Assembly: GCA_028551475.1 (NCBI GenBank)
Contig: CM052358.1
Span: 10,399,938-10,463,937, forward strand
Direction of reading: 5' to 3'
Source of the DNA: Casuarina equisetifolia
Lineage: Eukaryota; Streptophyta; Magnoliopsida; Fagales; Casuarinaceae
Length of the DNA: 64,000 nt
The position numbers and the translations under genes are program-made. The notes under the pieces were generated by a model, which was not told where the DNA came from, searched no databases, and saw nothing but the letters and a program-made list of their open reading frames with translations. Positions 1 to 11,641 of this stretch are shown here, one piece after another; the stretch's first letter is position 1; each line of letters starts with the position of its first letter.

Positions 1-3000
1 TGGTCCTTTCTCCTCTTACGACAGCTTAAAAGTAATTCATGAAAATTCTCAAAATGAGTCTGGCAATATTGCAAACCCATCTGTCCAAAATAAAGATAAA
101 GATGAGTAGCAGGTACCTTTGGTGCCAAGTCCTTGTCTACCATCCGTGCCCGAACCCCCTGGAGAACATAAACAAAACAAAATGAAGCAGGAGTGTAAAA
201 GTTTGTTCTCCTAAGAAGATAATCAAGAGGCTCAATACCTCACAAAAGTCTCTGGAGACCAGATTAGATGTTCCTTGTAGGGACATTCGATATTCGCGAA
301 TCAAGCATTGATCCAGGGTCTGAAATCTTCCATCTCGTATCTGAGTCAGTAAGGTGGATCAATACTGGCATTTTTCTTAGAAAGAAAAATGGTAATAGTA
401 TAAAAGGGGCTAACTCATGAGTGTAAAGACTCACAGATTTCAAAGAAACCTTCAAGCTTAATGGAGAGGCTTCCTTGAGCCTTCTTAGGGTGGAAGTGCA
501 CCATGCATCGTTTGTTTCACTTGCCTCACTCTCCTGAGAGAATATTTATTTTGAGGGACAATCCGTAAGAGGCCCACTCATTTGCTACATAAAACCTAAC
601 ACAATCACAATTCTCATCGAAAATTACAGGATGCCAGAATCAGAGAAATACTTGCACATGCTATTCTAAGTTATTATAGATCATAATGCTTGTATTCATC
701 AAACACAGCTTGCATGGCCCAACCTTCAGGTTAGAACTCAAGAGACCCAACATCCACCATGCATGGACATGGGCCAAAATGTAAAAGGAAGTAAACCATC
801 TCTGTACAATGCTTTAGTACATCTGCGCTACAAGATGGCAGAACAGTTTTCCCCTTTTCTATTGAAGACATGCTCTACTTCAATGAATGCTTTATCCAAC
901 TTCTCTCTCAATTTCCCTTTTCTCCAGCCTTGAAGTTTCTCATGCCTATGATTTTGCATTTTTTTCTTTCTAAGCATAGCATAAAAACTTACTGGAGAGT
1001 GTTAGTTATGAAGTCATACAAGATGGACATCCTGACCTTTGCACATACGACGATGAAAATCTAATAGAATATTGTAATGGGTCAACAGTTCTGAACGAAG
1101 AAGATATATTAAAAATCAAGGTATGCTTACCAAAGCATCGATAATTTCTTCAACCGTCTCATGGCTGAAACATTTATCAAGTGTTTCAATTCTACACAAA
1201 AATCGAGTCAAAAGATCATCAAATTCAACCAATCATCAAATGGATGAGTAGTGAGTATTAGTTTCACAACCTCAAACACCATAAAACTAAACTGTCTTTG
1301 AGATGGCATTGTTTATGAGAGGTAAACATTTTGTTCTCTAAAACAACTATATCTCTAGAAAGTGGTTTCCTGAAACGTACCTGTTGACTACACTACCCTT
1401 ATCTGCATAGACAAGGTCGCAATATTTTTGCAAAGAAGTCTCAATGACAGAAGGATCATCAGTAACCAATTTTCCAAGCTGTTCTTCAATTAACGGAAGC
1501 TTCTGCAACAATATGAAAGAACTACACACTAACTAATGTTATGTAAGTAGCATACATTACTAGACACTACAGATAATAATCCAACAAACTTAACCGTAAG
1601 ATTGGCATAATGAGTAGCAAGTCCACAAGCAATCATTTCTGCCCCATTGAGTTTTTCTCCAGTTAGACCTAGGTACTCTCCTGCAATAAATGTACACTAT
1701 GAGCATTGACTTTGAAAGCAAATATTCTTCATCAATGATAAACACCTTAGTTATGAATTCCTTATTACATTGCCAACAAGAAACAATGTTAATTAAAGTC
1801 ACCCAGACATCATGGTGCCTCAAAACAAAAAGTAACGGTTTAGATCAATTACAAGGATCCATAAAGAAACTTTGCTATAGCTTGTTACAGAATAACCTTA
1901 CAATGGTAGCATCATTATTCACAAAAGTTACAAATGCAACACTTTAAAAAAATAAAAATTGTTATGCTAATTTCGCTGTGTGCTTCAAGAACCAGGAAGT
2001 CAACTTCAAATGAATTTTTTTTTTCAGAGGTACTACATCAAAGTTCACTTCCATGCTTCTGGAACTACATATAATAATTTAAATTTTAGGTTCATCTATT
2101 CCTTAAGTTTCTTCAAATGAACTTTACATGGAAATCACAAAAGAGTGAGGTAAATTCACAAAGGGCAGAATGTTAAACCAAATCAACAATGAATCATCAT
2201 ACTACCGTGGTCATAGACTTATGCAAGGACAAGAAATGGTGGTATACAAAACTTCGTTAATAATCCCTAGATCAAACATATCATCTTGAAAATATCCACG
2301 ATGAATTATAAGTTGACAGCACCAAAAAAATAAATAAAACTGGTCCGTAATACTAGCATACCCAGGTGACCAGGCAGATGGGAGAGGTAAAATGATGCAG
2401 CAGCATCAGGATGGAAACCAATTAGAGTTTCAGGGGTGGCGAAAACCTGTGATTTGCAAGAATAAATTAATTTTGAATCTTGAACATAAATATCAAATGA
2501 AGAATTTGACACCAATACTTTACACCTCTAACAAGCACATAACAGGCAAAAAGAACCAAACACATAGTTCTCACTCCTGTATATGTATTGTCATGATAGC
2601 CGAAGTCATACTATTTCATTATCCACAAAAAGAGGAAAAATCAAGCAATTCATCGTTGTAGTCAACAAACAAATCTGCTAATAAAGGCAATTCCATGGTC
2701 CAGAAACGACTGTCTTGTAACAACAACTACTGACAATAATGAGTAATTTGTTTGACGTTGGGGCACAAATAGTAAAAATTTTCTTGCGTAAGAGAAATAT
2801 CAGTGAGCACAACAAATTCAAACAATCATCAAAACCAACAACTAGATAAGGGAGAAAAGACGAGAAGTATGACAAATCTTGCTACATACAGTTTTATCAG
2901 TTGCAACCCTAAACATCCCAGGGATTGAAACTCCAGCCCCACCACCCATGGTAACGCCATTTAAAAGAGCCACCTGCATAAAGATTATTACTGCGCTCTC

Positions 3001-5147
3001 ATGAATATAAGAATCACTGTCAAAGTGTGGTTAGAATATTTGGAAAAAATTTCAAGTCCTATTCCAACAAAAGAAACTAGAACTTATAAATGTCACCAGC
3101 ACCTAGAAAGATAGACAACAGACATGGGACATTTTAACAGAGAGTCAATTTGGAAAATAGGACTCAGTGACTTCCTTACAATTACAAGCAATTTCAGTCA
3201 GGAAGGAAATAAGTACAACTACAAGAATGGCACCACACTGCAGTGGTAAGCATAGAAAGGGTAGCCTTCAGGGAGACAAAAAGCGATACAGCATGGAGAA
3301 GTCAGAAAATATGACCACATATTGATGGTAATACAGCACACGACAAACTGAAATAAAAGGAAAAAGAACACTTACATGTGGCTTCAAATACGTTCCTAGA
3401 AAGTATATGAAAGTATATAGAGTCCTAAAAAATTCCTTACAATCTTCCATCCTCCCTACATAGAGTAAACAACTAGCATAAGCTTCATGACAAATTTGAC
3501 CAACTTAAAGAATTGTTAATTACGGAATTAACAAGATGCAGAAACTGCAAAGAGGACTGACAAAGGAAAGTATCGTTGTTATGGAGGAAGTACATAATTC
3601 AGATATAAACCAAAGAATCTTTAGTCACTTTTTTTTTTCATCTCCAACTCAAAGAAAAGAAATGAAGCCTATTTTAAGGAACCCCAAAGTTGAAAGGCAA
3701 TCGACACAGCCCTTCGTACTTAATTTTCTAATGCGTTTGTCATATCCATGTAATTTCAGCAAAGTTCATTGAAGGACCTCCTTTTTCCTTGTCAATGCAG
3801 TATTCTCTGTCTGTCTGTTCTTAAACACCACACTTCCACAACCCCTCCCCCCCCAGGTTGGGGGGGAGGAATCTATACCTACTTGTCAATTTGCCGAAAC
3901 TCCCTGTATTAATATCCTCTCCAATTCTTGCTTATACCAACCTTCCTCCAATTCAGCATATTTATCTAAGTATTGAATATTTCATTAATGGTATTTATTC
4001 GCTTACCTGAAACATCACTATCCCACAACCCCATCCCACCTCTCTTAATTAAAGCTATCATTCTCCATATTGTTCACAATCAAGAACAAAAACTTGCCCA
4101 TGAAAAAAGAAAACTACTAGCAGTGTATGATTTTTCCTGATCGATTTCAGAGACTAAGGAGAGACAACCCTATTACCTGCATTTATCAAACGATAAAGAG
4201 TCACAATATCTCCACCAGCACAAAATGCCCTGCCGCTGCCCTTCACAGAATTCAAATAAAAGCTGATGCTTCAGTATTCCTTCAGCCAAAAAAATGTCAA
4301 AATTAACTTTTCCAACTGCACTCGAAATACCACAAATATAGGAGTCCAGTAACCGATATCAGGAAGGTTAGTTTTACCTTCATTGCCACAAAACCGATAT
4401 CGGGATCATTTTCCCAACATGTGTACAGGGTTTGCAATCTAGCCGCCTAGAAACCAGAGATGGGTTGTTAGGGGAAATACTTTTGAGTTGGTCAGCATAC
4501 AAACAATAAGACATCATACAAATCTGTTAGAAGATATATGGCCATACGTAATATTTGTGGAGCAAACATTATCAAAAGAATGGTCCAGATGTTCAAGATT
4601 AAAACCAGATATACACATTGGTTGTCAACCAATGGGTATTAGAAGAACAAATACCCAGGTAATAATTCTTTCAATTTAGCCAACTGGATAAGCTAACAAT
4701 GGGGTTCCAAGGTTTCGACATTGAGTCCAAACCCAATAGCCAAGAACAGATACAGTGGAAGAAAGCGTGAAATCAAAGAAGCGCATTTTCGAGTAAAGTA
4801 TGAATACAAGGTGGCCAAAAAACCAAAATAAAATAAAATAAAATAAAAGAGCACACACCATTGCTGTACTAAGAGCATTGAGCACCGAGGGCCTGTTCAA
4901 AATCGCTGTCCTGGACCAAGCTTTAGCCTCAACTAGTACCTGCAAAGGGAGAGAGATAGAGACAGTGAGAGTTATAAATGACTTGAACAAAGGAAAAAGA
5001 CAAAAGGTTGGTAAGTAAACTGACTTGGTTGTCAAGGTCCTCGGTAGGGGCAGTGCCCGTCAGAGAGCAGAGGGTTCTGCAGTTGAGGAAGCGAGGACTG
5101 CGAAGGCTACGCCTTTGCAATAAGGCTACCTTAAACCTCTGCATCAT
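1..5147 (-). CDS. HIBCH: 3-hydroxyisobutyryl-CoA hydrolase-like protein, mitochondrial type (3' end outside window)
   Basis: Crotonase-fold hydrolase that releases 3-hydroxyisobutyrate from its CoA ester in valine breakdown. Thirteen exons were read by hand with matching GT/AG junctions: 5147-5025, 4939-4859, 4446-4378, 4240-4177, 3455-3376, 2973-2890, 2446-2362, 1680-1595, 1502-1381, 1191-1131, 533-435, 340-239 and 158-117, about 366 residues. The exon ending at 117 has a donor, so the last coding exon lies beyond position 1. Visible motifs are [18 protein letters not shown] (exon 2), [13 protein letters not shown] (oxyanion-hole region, exon 4), [21 protein letters not shown] (exon 6; read as two blocks) and [18 protein letters not shown] (exon 7), which carries the family's catalytic Glu and Asp. 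The family usually has DAGAS or DVGG here, so DAAAS loses a glycine. The Arg-rich, acid-poor N-terminus fits a mitochondrial presequence. Start choice: two consecutive ATGs, with an in-frame TGA 24 nt upstream. It is divergent to the MDH gene. Confidence 0.92.
3844..3869. repeat. GC-only inverted repeat inside an HIBCH intron
   Basis: CCTCCCCCCC and GGGGGGGAGG face each other across a 6-nt loop in the intron between exons 4 and 5. In either strand this could form a 10-bp hairpin of nearly pure G:C. No function is implied. Confidence 0.7.
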
Positions 5148-6190
5148 CTTCTTCTCACTCTCCCAAGGTCAAGCCCCCTCCCCAATCGCTGCGAACGAAG
5201 TCGAGGCGAAGAAAAGGACAAAAAGAATTTTAAAGAGAAAGGATGAAAAAACGAATACTTTCTGTTTAAAAAAAAATATATTGTTTTTGTTTTTTCTTAG
5301 TTATTGTTTTATTTCACTTGAAAATAGTAAGATATATTTTCGAATAAATTTTTAAATAAAAATTTAAATAGAAATAAAATAATTGATAAATATTTATAAA
5401 TTAAGAAATGATAATCAAGAAAAATTTACAAATGTGATTTCTTGGAGCGTTAGTTTGCCACCCTCGTTGAAAACAATTTTATTAACCTTTATATCAGTCG
5501 TTAATAAACAAACGAGGGAAAATCTATTTAAACACGTTCATATAGTCTCATATTAAGAAAAAATAACTAATATTCTTAACATAACATTCCCTGAAATATA
5601 TAGTTATTGAAATATCAAAATTTCAAACCGTCAGATAAATTATAATTATTACAATAGTTTTTAAAATTGTAAAAAAATGTAGAATTAAAGCTAGTTATTT
5701 TTTATCCATTTTATCTTGCTAAATGGCTAGTTCGACAAGTAGGCTGTTTAACTAAGAAATGGGCTTTAAAGCTGCTGTTCTTCCGACCCTTTTCCGGATA
5801 TCCAATCAAGGCAGTAAGAGGAGTATCTGTTTGGACGTTGGTTCGACAAGCCATTTGTTGTGGCAGAAAATAGCAACGTCATTCGTTAACTTTGCGAAGG
5901 ACAACATGACAGAAGCTAGCAAGAAAGATTATGCCAATCCCGAAGACCAGCAACCTCTCCTTTTGTTTACATCCCAGCCGCTGGAAGAATATAGACGTGT
6001 TCATAATCAGGGAGATTATGAAAAATCAAAGAAGAAGCGAAATTTCCACAGCCGGTTCTTCTGCATGGTGACACATTCTTGCAACTGCAAAAGTTGCAGT
6101 ATAGTCAGCATCGTAATCGTCACTCTTATCTCTTATCCTCGATAATCGTTACCCTTTGCTCGTTCTTCCTCATCCCCATCATCGCCCGCT
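5148..6190. other. Divergent intergenic region between HIBCH and MDH
   Basis: About 1.1 kb separates the two head-to-head start codons. The part from 5230 to 5750 is very AT-rich. A 128-codon open frame at 5759-6145 has no recognisable domain and lies upstream of the MDH TATA box, so I do not call it a gene. The region must hold both promoters. Confidence 0.6.
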
Positions 6191-6197
6191 TTATATA
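6191..6197 (+). promoter_or_regulatory. TATA box for MDH first exon 1a
   Basis: TTATATA lies about 100 nt before the exon 1a ATG. A start site about 30 nt downstream would fall near 6222, which leaves the out-of-frame ATG at 6205 outside the mRNA. Called from motif and position only. Confidence 0.45.
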
Positions 6198-6295
6198 GGC
6201 CACCATGTTTCAACAACTCGTGATCATTATCACGTCGTCTGTACCTCTTCATCAAGAAGAACCAGTCCCTTTCTACAGAACCACTCGTTGCAGCA

Positions 6296-9200
6296 ATGGC
6301 AGGAAACCCAGTTACGGTTCTAGTCACTGGCGCGGCAGGTGCCCTTCTTTCTCATTTCATGACTTTGTTTTGAATGTTTTCGGCCCTTTTGGTCGCTAAG
6401 AAAAGCCGGGAAAGAATCAATGATTTTCAATCTTAGATCTTATTCCTTATAGTGAGCATATAATGCAGAAAGCAAGATTAACCTCTGCTCAAGTAAGTCT
6501 AGCGCTTCAGCTATAGATTGAGGTGGTTAGAAGTGGGATTTTCATAAGCCTCCAAATATATTATTGTCTTGGTTGTTCCTTTAGTTTTCTGTCAAAAGCG
6601 AAAAGAAGGATAGGTTCGTTTCTTTGGATCGGGGACATTTAATATACTTCTGCATCTCGTGTGGACTTTGTTCTAGTATCTGCATACCTTGTTGTGCAGG
6701 TGCCCCTTCAGATTCCTTGTTTCGTTGGTAGTATATCATATGAGATTCTATCATACAAATGTTGCAAGATAGGATTATTTTCCGTAGAAATCTACCAGGA
6801 ACTGCCATGGGTCTGTCTGATCTTGAGGAAATGGACTATGTTCCGCTCCTTCAGAAGAGTCTTCTAGTGTTGTTTACTATTGGTTTCTTTTGGAAGCTTA
6901 TTAGACACATGTGGAGCTTCCTAGACATAGAGAAGGATCCAATAAGAGTACTGGTCACTGGAGCTGCAGGCATGCACAATTCGTTATCCATTTACGTACT
7001 TTTTTCTCTTCATTTGTTTCACATTTTCTGGAAGTACTAGGGACTCCTTTGAAATTAGAATCGCGTATAATCGTTATCTGAATCTCGATATCTCCGTTTT
7101 TATTTCTTAATTTCAGTTGAAAGTTTGAGCTGTTCGCCTAAATTTCCATCAATAAAATTATAACATGAATGTTTTTCAAAAATCAAACTTCACTTCTGCT
7201 AATATGAGAAAAAATGCTTAATTCAAATTTGGATGTACGATTGTGGATATCTAGTCTTTCAGTTCCCTTTTTTGGCATCTGTAACTATTGCCAGTATACT
7301 TACTGGTTTCTCGTTCGTGGAACTAGTAGTCTAATTGCCATGAATTATTGATGGGTTAATCCGTTAAGAAGGTAGGGTAATTATGCAAGTTTTCTGCCTT
7401 GTTCATCGTCCCAACTGCATAAGTATGGAATTCTACTTTTTTAATTTTGTGCTCAAATTCATTTTGGACCATGTTTGTATTTGATCCACAACTTTCTGCA
7501 CTTCTTTGCTAGGATATGGTTCCTGACACTGCTACTGGCTCTGTCTTTTTGTTTTAAGATGATTTTGAATGCCCTTTTTGTTGAATATGTTAGATGAATT
7601 GTGATAGTCGTTACAACTATTAGGAGTTTAGATTGCTGATTAGAAAAGTTGGTGATTCCAATTATTCTAGACATGGAAATTGTTCAGTAATACGTAGCTC
7701 AAAGTTCATGATTTTGGTCAACAGGGCAAATCGGCTATGCTATTGTTCCTATGATTGCAAGGGGTGTCATGTTAGGCCCTGATCAGCACGTTATTCTGCA
7801 CTTGCTTGATATTGAACCCGCAGCTGAAGCCTTGAACGGGGTGAAAATGGAACTGATCGATGCAGCCTTCCCTCTCCTGAAAGGCATGCGTCCTAACTTG
7901 AATGCAAATTTACAAACATAGAATTATTGCTTTCCACAAGGTTTCTTAACTCTTATCATTAATGTGTTTCAACAGGTGTGGTTGCTACCACAGATGTTGT
8001 TAAAGCTTGTAAAGATGTCGATATTGCCATCATGGTTGGTGGATTCCCTCGGAAGGAAGGTATGGAGAGGAAGGATGTAATGTCTAAAAATGTGTCGATT
8101 TACAAGGCTCAAGCTTCAGCCTTAGAGAAGCATGCTGCTGCCGACTGCAAGGTAAGAGGCACAATTTAGCATGAAATAACCTTATCTCTAAATCTTGTCG
8201 GCATACAACACAAGCTCAGGAAAGATGTTTCACATGCATCAGTCGACGGATGCTTGATTAATTCAAATAATAGAGGCAGCAGATCTTCTTCTGCTGGCAA
8301 GGTTATGCAAGGATTTCACAATGTCTAAGCTCCTAAGTCAATATTTTTCTTTGCGAAATTAAGTTTATAGATAAGGTTTTAGATCTCATAATCGGTGGAC
8401 ACCCTAGTCATACATGTGTAACGTCTCAGAAGAACTAGGTACCACTGGGGCTGCTCTTCAATCCCTTATATCTACTTGATATCTCAAGAGACTGACTAAG
8501 TACACAATATATGGTGCCTTCAAATTCCACAACATCTAGGGTATTAAATTACTATTCATACGTAGGTATTTAGGAAGATGTCCATTCATGATACTGATGT
8601 ATCATCCTGTGTTAATCCTTTAAAGTCTCCTATGTCCTTGGTTTTTTTTTTTTCGATCACATTTTTTGAGTCTGCTACCATTTCATTGCTAACCATATCA
8701 TTCTCATCTAACAGAAGCTGGGGGAGTGAATTTTTAAAGGGTTTGGTTTGCAGTCAAATCTTAGAACAGATATTGGTATCTAAATTGATGCAATTGAATT
8801 GGTTTTATTATGCAGGTGCTTGTTGTTGCCAACCCTGCAAACACCAATGCAATCATTTTGAAAGAATTTGCTCCTTCGATACCAGAGAAAAACATTACTT
8901 GTCTTACTCGACTTGATCATAACAGAGCATTAGGCCAAATCTCTGAGAGGGTTAATGTCCAAGTCAGTCATGTCAAGAACGTAATCATTTGGGGCAATCA
9001 CTCTTCTACTCAATATCCAGACGTCAACCATGCAACTGTGACCACCGGTGGTGTAGAGAAACCTGTCAGACAGCTAGTTGCTGATGATGACTGGTAGCTA
9101 AAAATCCCCAACATGTTTCCTAGTTTGATATGTTTGAACTACTTGGAGATAGTTTGTTGCTGAATTAGATGCCACACATCATCGACTCGGAAGGGCTCTT

Positions 9201-10135
9201 GTATATACATATAGGAGACCCTCCCCTGTCAAGATAAGTAATGATTATCACCTGTGAAGAATGGGAACTCTTCTTGGGTTATCCTACTTTCTTTTAAGCA
9301 ATACTTTGGGGGTGTCAAATTCCAACTACCTAAGTGGATCCCAGTGTTTATGACTGGGTGGTAAAATTTTGAGACTTGAATCTGTCTAAATCCTTTTCGG
9401 ATCTGCCATTGATGTTGATGAGTTCGCAGTAATTCTAACAATATTAACCTTTTTCCGCTATTCACTTTGTCTCGCTACCAACTCTCAAACTTTTCTCTTC
9501 TTCACAGGTTAAATACCGAGTTCATCACCACTGTGCAGCAGCGTGGTGCCGCCATTATTACAGCTCGGAAACTATCAAGTGCGTTGTCTGCTGCAAGTGC
9601 TGCTTGTGATCATATACGTGACTGGGTTCTTGGGACTCCCAAGGTGAATTTTTCTTCCTTCTATCATGCAGGTTTCATAGCTTCTGTATTTTTCAATAGT
9701 TTTGGAAATATTTCCTTCTTTTCCTCCCTTTGGCTTCTTCATTTAGGGAACATGGGTCTCCATGGGAGTGTATTCTGATGGGTCTTATGGGATCCAACCT
9801 GGCCTTATCTACTCTTTTCCCGTTACATGTGAAAAAGGAGAATGGTCAATCGTACAGGGTAAGTTCTGTGTCTTTACAGTGCTGTAGGTAACATTTTTTG
9901 GTCAGATTCTGCTAGATCTCAGTAGGGTGCTATAATTAATTTGGAAGATTATGACTATTAACATGAAATGCACACTCATTGATTTCAAAAGACAATGTCA
10001 CTAAACGCAGTATCTGAACTTGTTTACGCAATGGCAGGGCTCAAGATCGACGAATTCTCGAGAGCGAAGATGGATGCAACAGCCGCAGAACTCGCTGAGG
10101 AGAAGTCGTTGGCTCATTCATGCCTTGACCGATGA
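6296..10135 (+). CDS. MDH: NAD-dependent malate dehydrogenase, cytosolic type
   Basis: Interconverts malate and oxaloacetate with NAD(H); plant cytosolic family. Exons: 6296-6338 (1a), 7725-7883, 7976-8151, 8816-9093, 9508-9643, 9747-9858 and 10038-10135. Together they give 1002 nt, or 333 residues, close to the usual 332. Seen: the Rossmann motif [13 protein letters not shown], the mobile-loop arginines in [13 protein letters not shown], the catalytic Asp in [12 protein letters not shown], the catalytic His in [17 protein letters not shown], and VQQRGAAII. The C-terminus ([20 protein letters not shown]) resembles Arabidopsis c-NAD-MDH3 more than MDH1 or MDH2, from memory of the family. Intron 2 has no GT at the position that keeps the conserved LLKGVVATTD: its donor reads AAAG|GCATGC, a GC-AG intron. 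A GT six bases later would insert two residues. A second first exon at 6807-6969 is listed separately. Confidence 0.95.
6807..6969 (+). CDS. MDH: Alternative first coding exon (1b) of MDH with a membrane-anchor-like N-terminus
   Basis: This exon lies in intron 1 of the MDH gene. Its 54 codons end in [11 protein letters not shown] plus one base, the same sequence and phase as exon 1a, so it can join exon 2 in frame and give a 373-residue form. It starts with an acidic stretch ([10 protein letters not shown]), then a hydrophobic run ([12 protein letters not shown]), then basic KLIRH, which looks like a signal anchor. The ATG sits in a good context (GCCATGG). An in-frame ATG at 6759 could add 16 residues. 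Alternatively, the T-rich acceptor ending at 6787 could receive an upstream leader exon. The donor is non-canonical, CAG|GCATGC. Two start exons carrying the same NAD-binding strand suggest duplication of exon 1 or alternative promoters. No transcript evidence is available here. Confidence 0.6.
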
Positions 10136-11641
10136 TGAACCCATCTTCTCTATGAGAAAAATCAACCAGACCTAATAATTCCATGTAAAATAAGGAGTTT
10201 TCAATTCCCATCCCTACTCTTCTGTGTAAAACTTGCGTGTGGCATGTATTCTGTCACTTCTAAGCTCTGGAATGGCAACACAAGAACAATAATTTCTGCT
10301 TATCCTTTTAGGCTTGAGGCCAAAAGTGGAGATGGCTTAATCCTCTGTTTTCTCTCATTTTCTCATCAACCGTTCCTAGGTTTTCTTTGATATATCTTAT
10401 ACAAGACTAGCATTTAACATCGCATAGAGTTACTTGGGTAATTCAGAGGATAAAATCGTTCGTAAATCATGAGAGAAAAAAGAGGAAGCAACAAATGCCT
10501 AATATTTATATACTCACGAAACATTAAAAATTTTAGATATGTTTCTAATACTTCCTTTAGATGTCTTTGAAATTAAATCTCCAAGGTTAGACAATCATCC
10601 ATACAAGTCAATAATAATATTTTGATGATGTATTTACTTATTTTTAAATAATGATAGAATCCTAATCAACTATATTTTTAATATTAGTAAGCTTTAAAGT
10701 GATACCATTGAAAAGATATAAAATAATACATAACACTTAATCTTCTAAAATATAAATTAAGAAAATGGGCACTAATCATCTTAAATGAAAAAGAAAAAAC
10801 ATAGAGTAGCTCAACAACATAATCCTTTATGGAAAATAAAATTTTATCTATGTTTATTTAGTATTTATCTTAACTTATATATTTATATTACGTTTATTAT
10901 ACACGAGTTAATTAAATTAATTTTCTCATGGCTTTCTAATTAAATTTATTAGTTTGATATTTTTACAACCTCCTAAGAAAATTTATTGGTTTAATTTTCT
11001 TAGGGCCTAATGATAATATTTGTTAGACTAATTTCTCATGGCCTCATGAAAATATTTGTTAAATTATTTTATGGCCTCATGTATTTCTTATTTTTTTGCA
11101 ACTCTACGTGCTGCCCAGTCCATGTTTGTGCAAAGAAAAGCATGTAGCCCAGTCCAGCTTCAGATCCAGAAAGCTTTACAGGCCGTCGTGCAAAGATCGC
11201 CTTAGGAACAAAGAAATTTGGCCCGCAAAACCCAACGACGGCGACCTTTTACTCAAGCTCCAAGAGAACTTATCGAGCGACCTGTTCTGCCGTTCTGAAA
11301 AATTACCCGTTCCGAGCTGCTTGGAAAGCTTGGAAAAGCTTGTTTTAACGTCCGGTTTCCCTCCATAGAAACCGTTATCTTCTGCCGAGGTCTCGTTTCT
11401 CTCTATAGAAACGGGTTATCTGTGCCTTATCTGATTTATCGTGCGCTTTGATTGGATTTGTGGGTTTCGGTTGAGTCTGTTGTGTTGCGTGGAATCTTCT
11501 CGTGTATTCGTTCGATTTGGTGTCGGTTTCTGTTGGATGGTTTAAGGCTTCGATTGGTTTGATTCCGTTTGTAGGATTGAAGTTCTGTTTGGCTGACTCC
11601 ATAAAAAGAGTAATCATCTTTTTCTGTTCTGTTTATCGGAG
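10136..11641. other. Intergenic region, MDH 3' flank and PDRG1 promoter
   Basis: From 10400 to 11090 the sequence is AT-rich, with nothing recognisable. From 11360 to 11430 there is a short direct repeat built on ATAGAAACnG(G)TTATCT, probably in the promoter or leader of the next gene. The 90-codon open frame at 11096-11368 starts at a non-ATG codon and matches nothing I know. Confidence 0.5.

Noticed and set aside
5759..6145. 128-codon open frame on the plus strand before MDH
   Set aside because: Intact ATG frame, but no domain, no splice context, and it ends upstream of the MDH TATA box. Probably chance.
6205..6399. Frame overlapping MDH exon 1a
   Set aside because: Out of frame with MDH, and its ATG lies only a few bases after the TATA box, so it is unlikely to be in the mRNA.
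11096..11368. 90-codon frame before PDRG1
   Set aside because: Starts at a non-ATG codon and has no recognisable domain; lies in the likely promoter.
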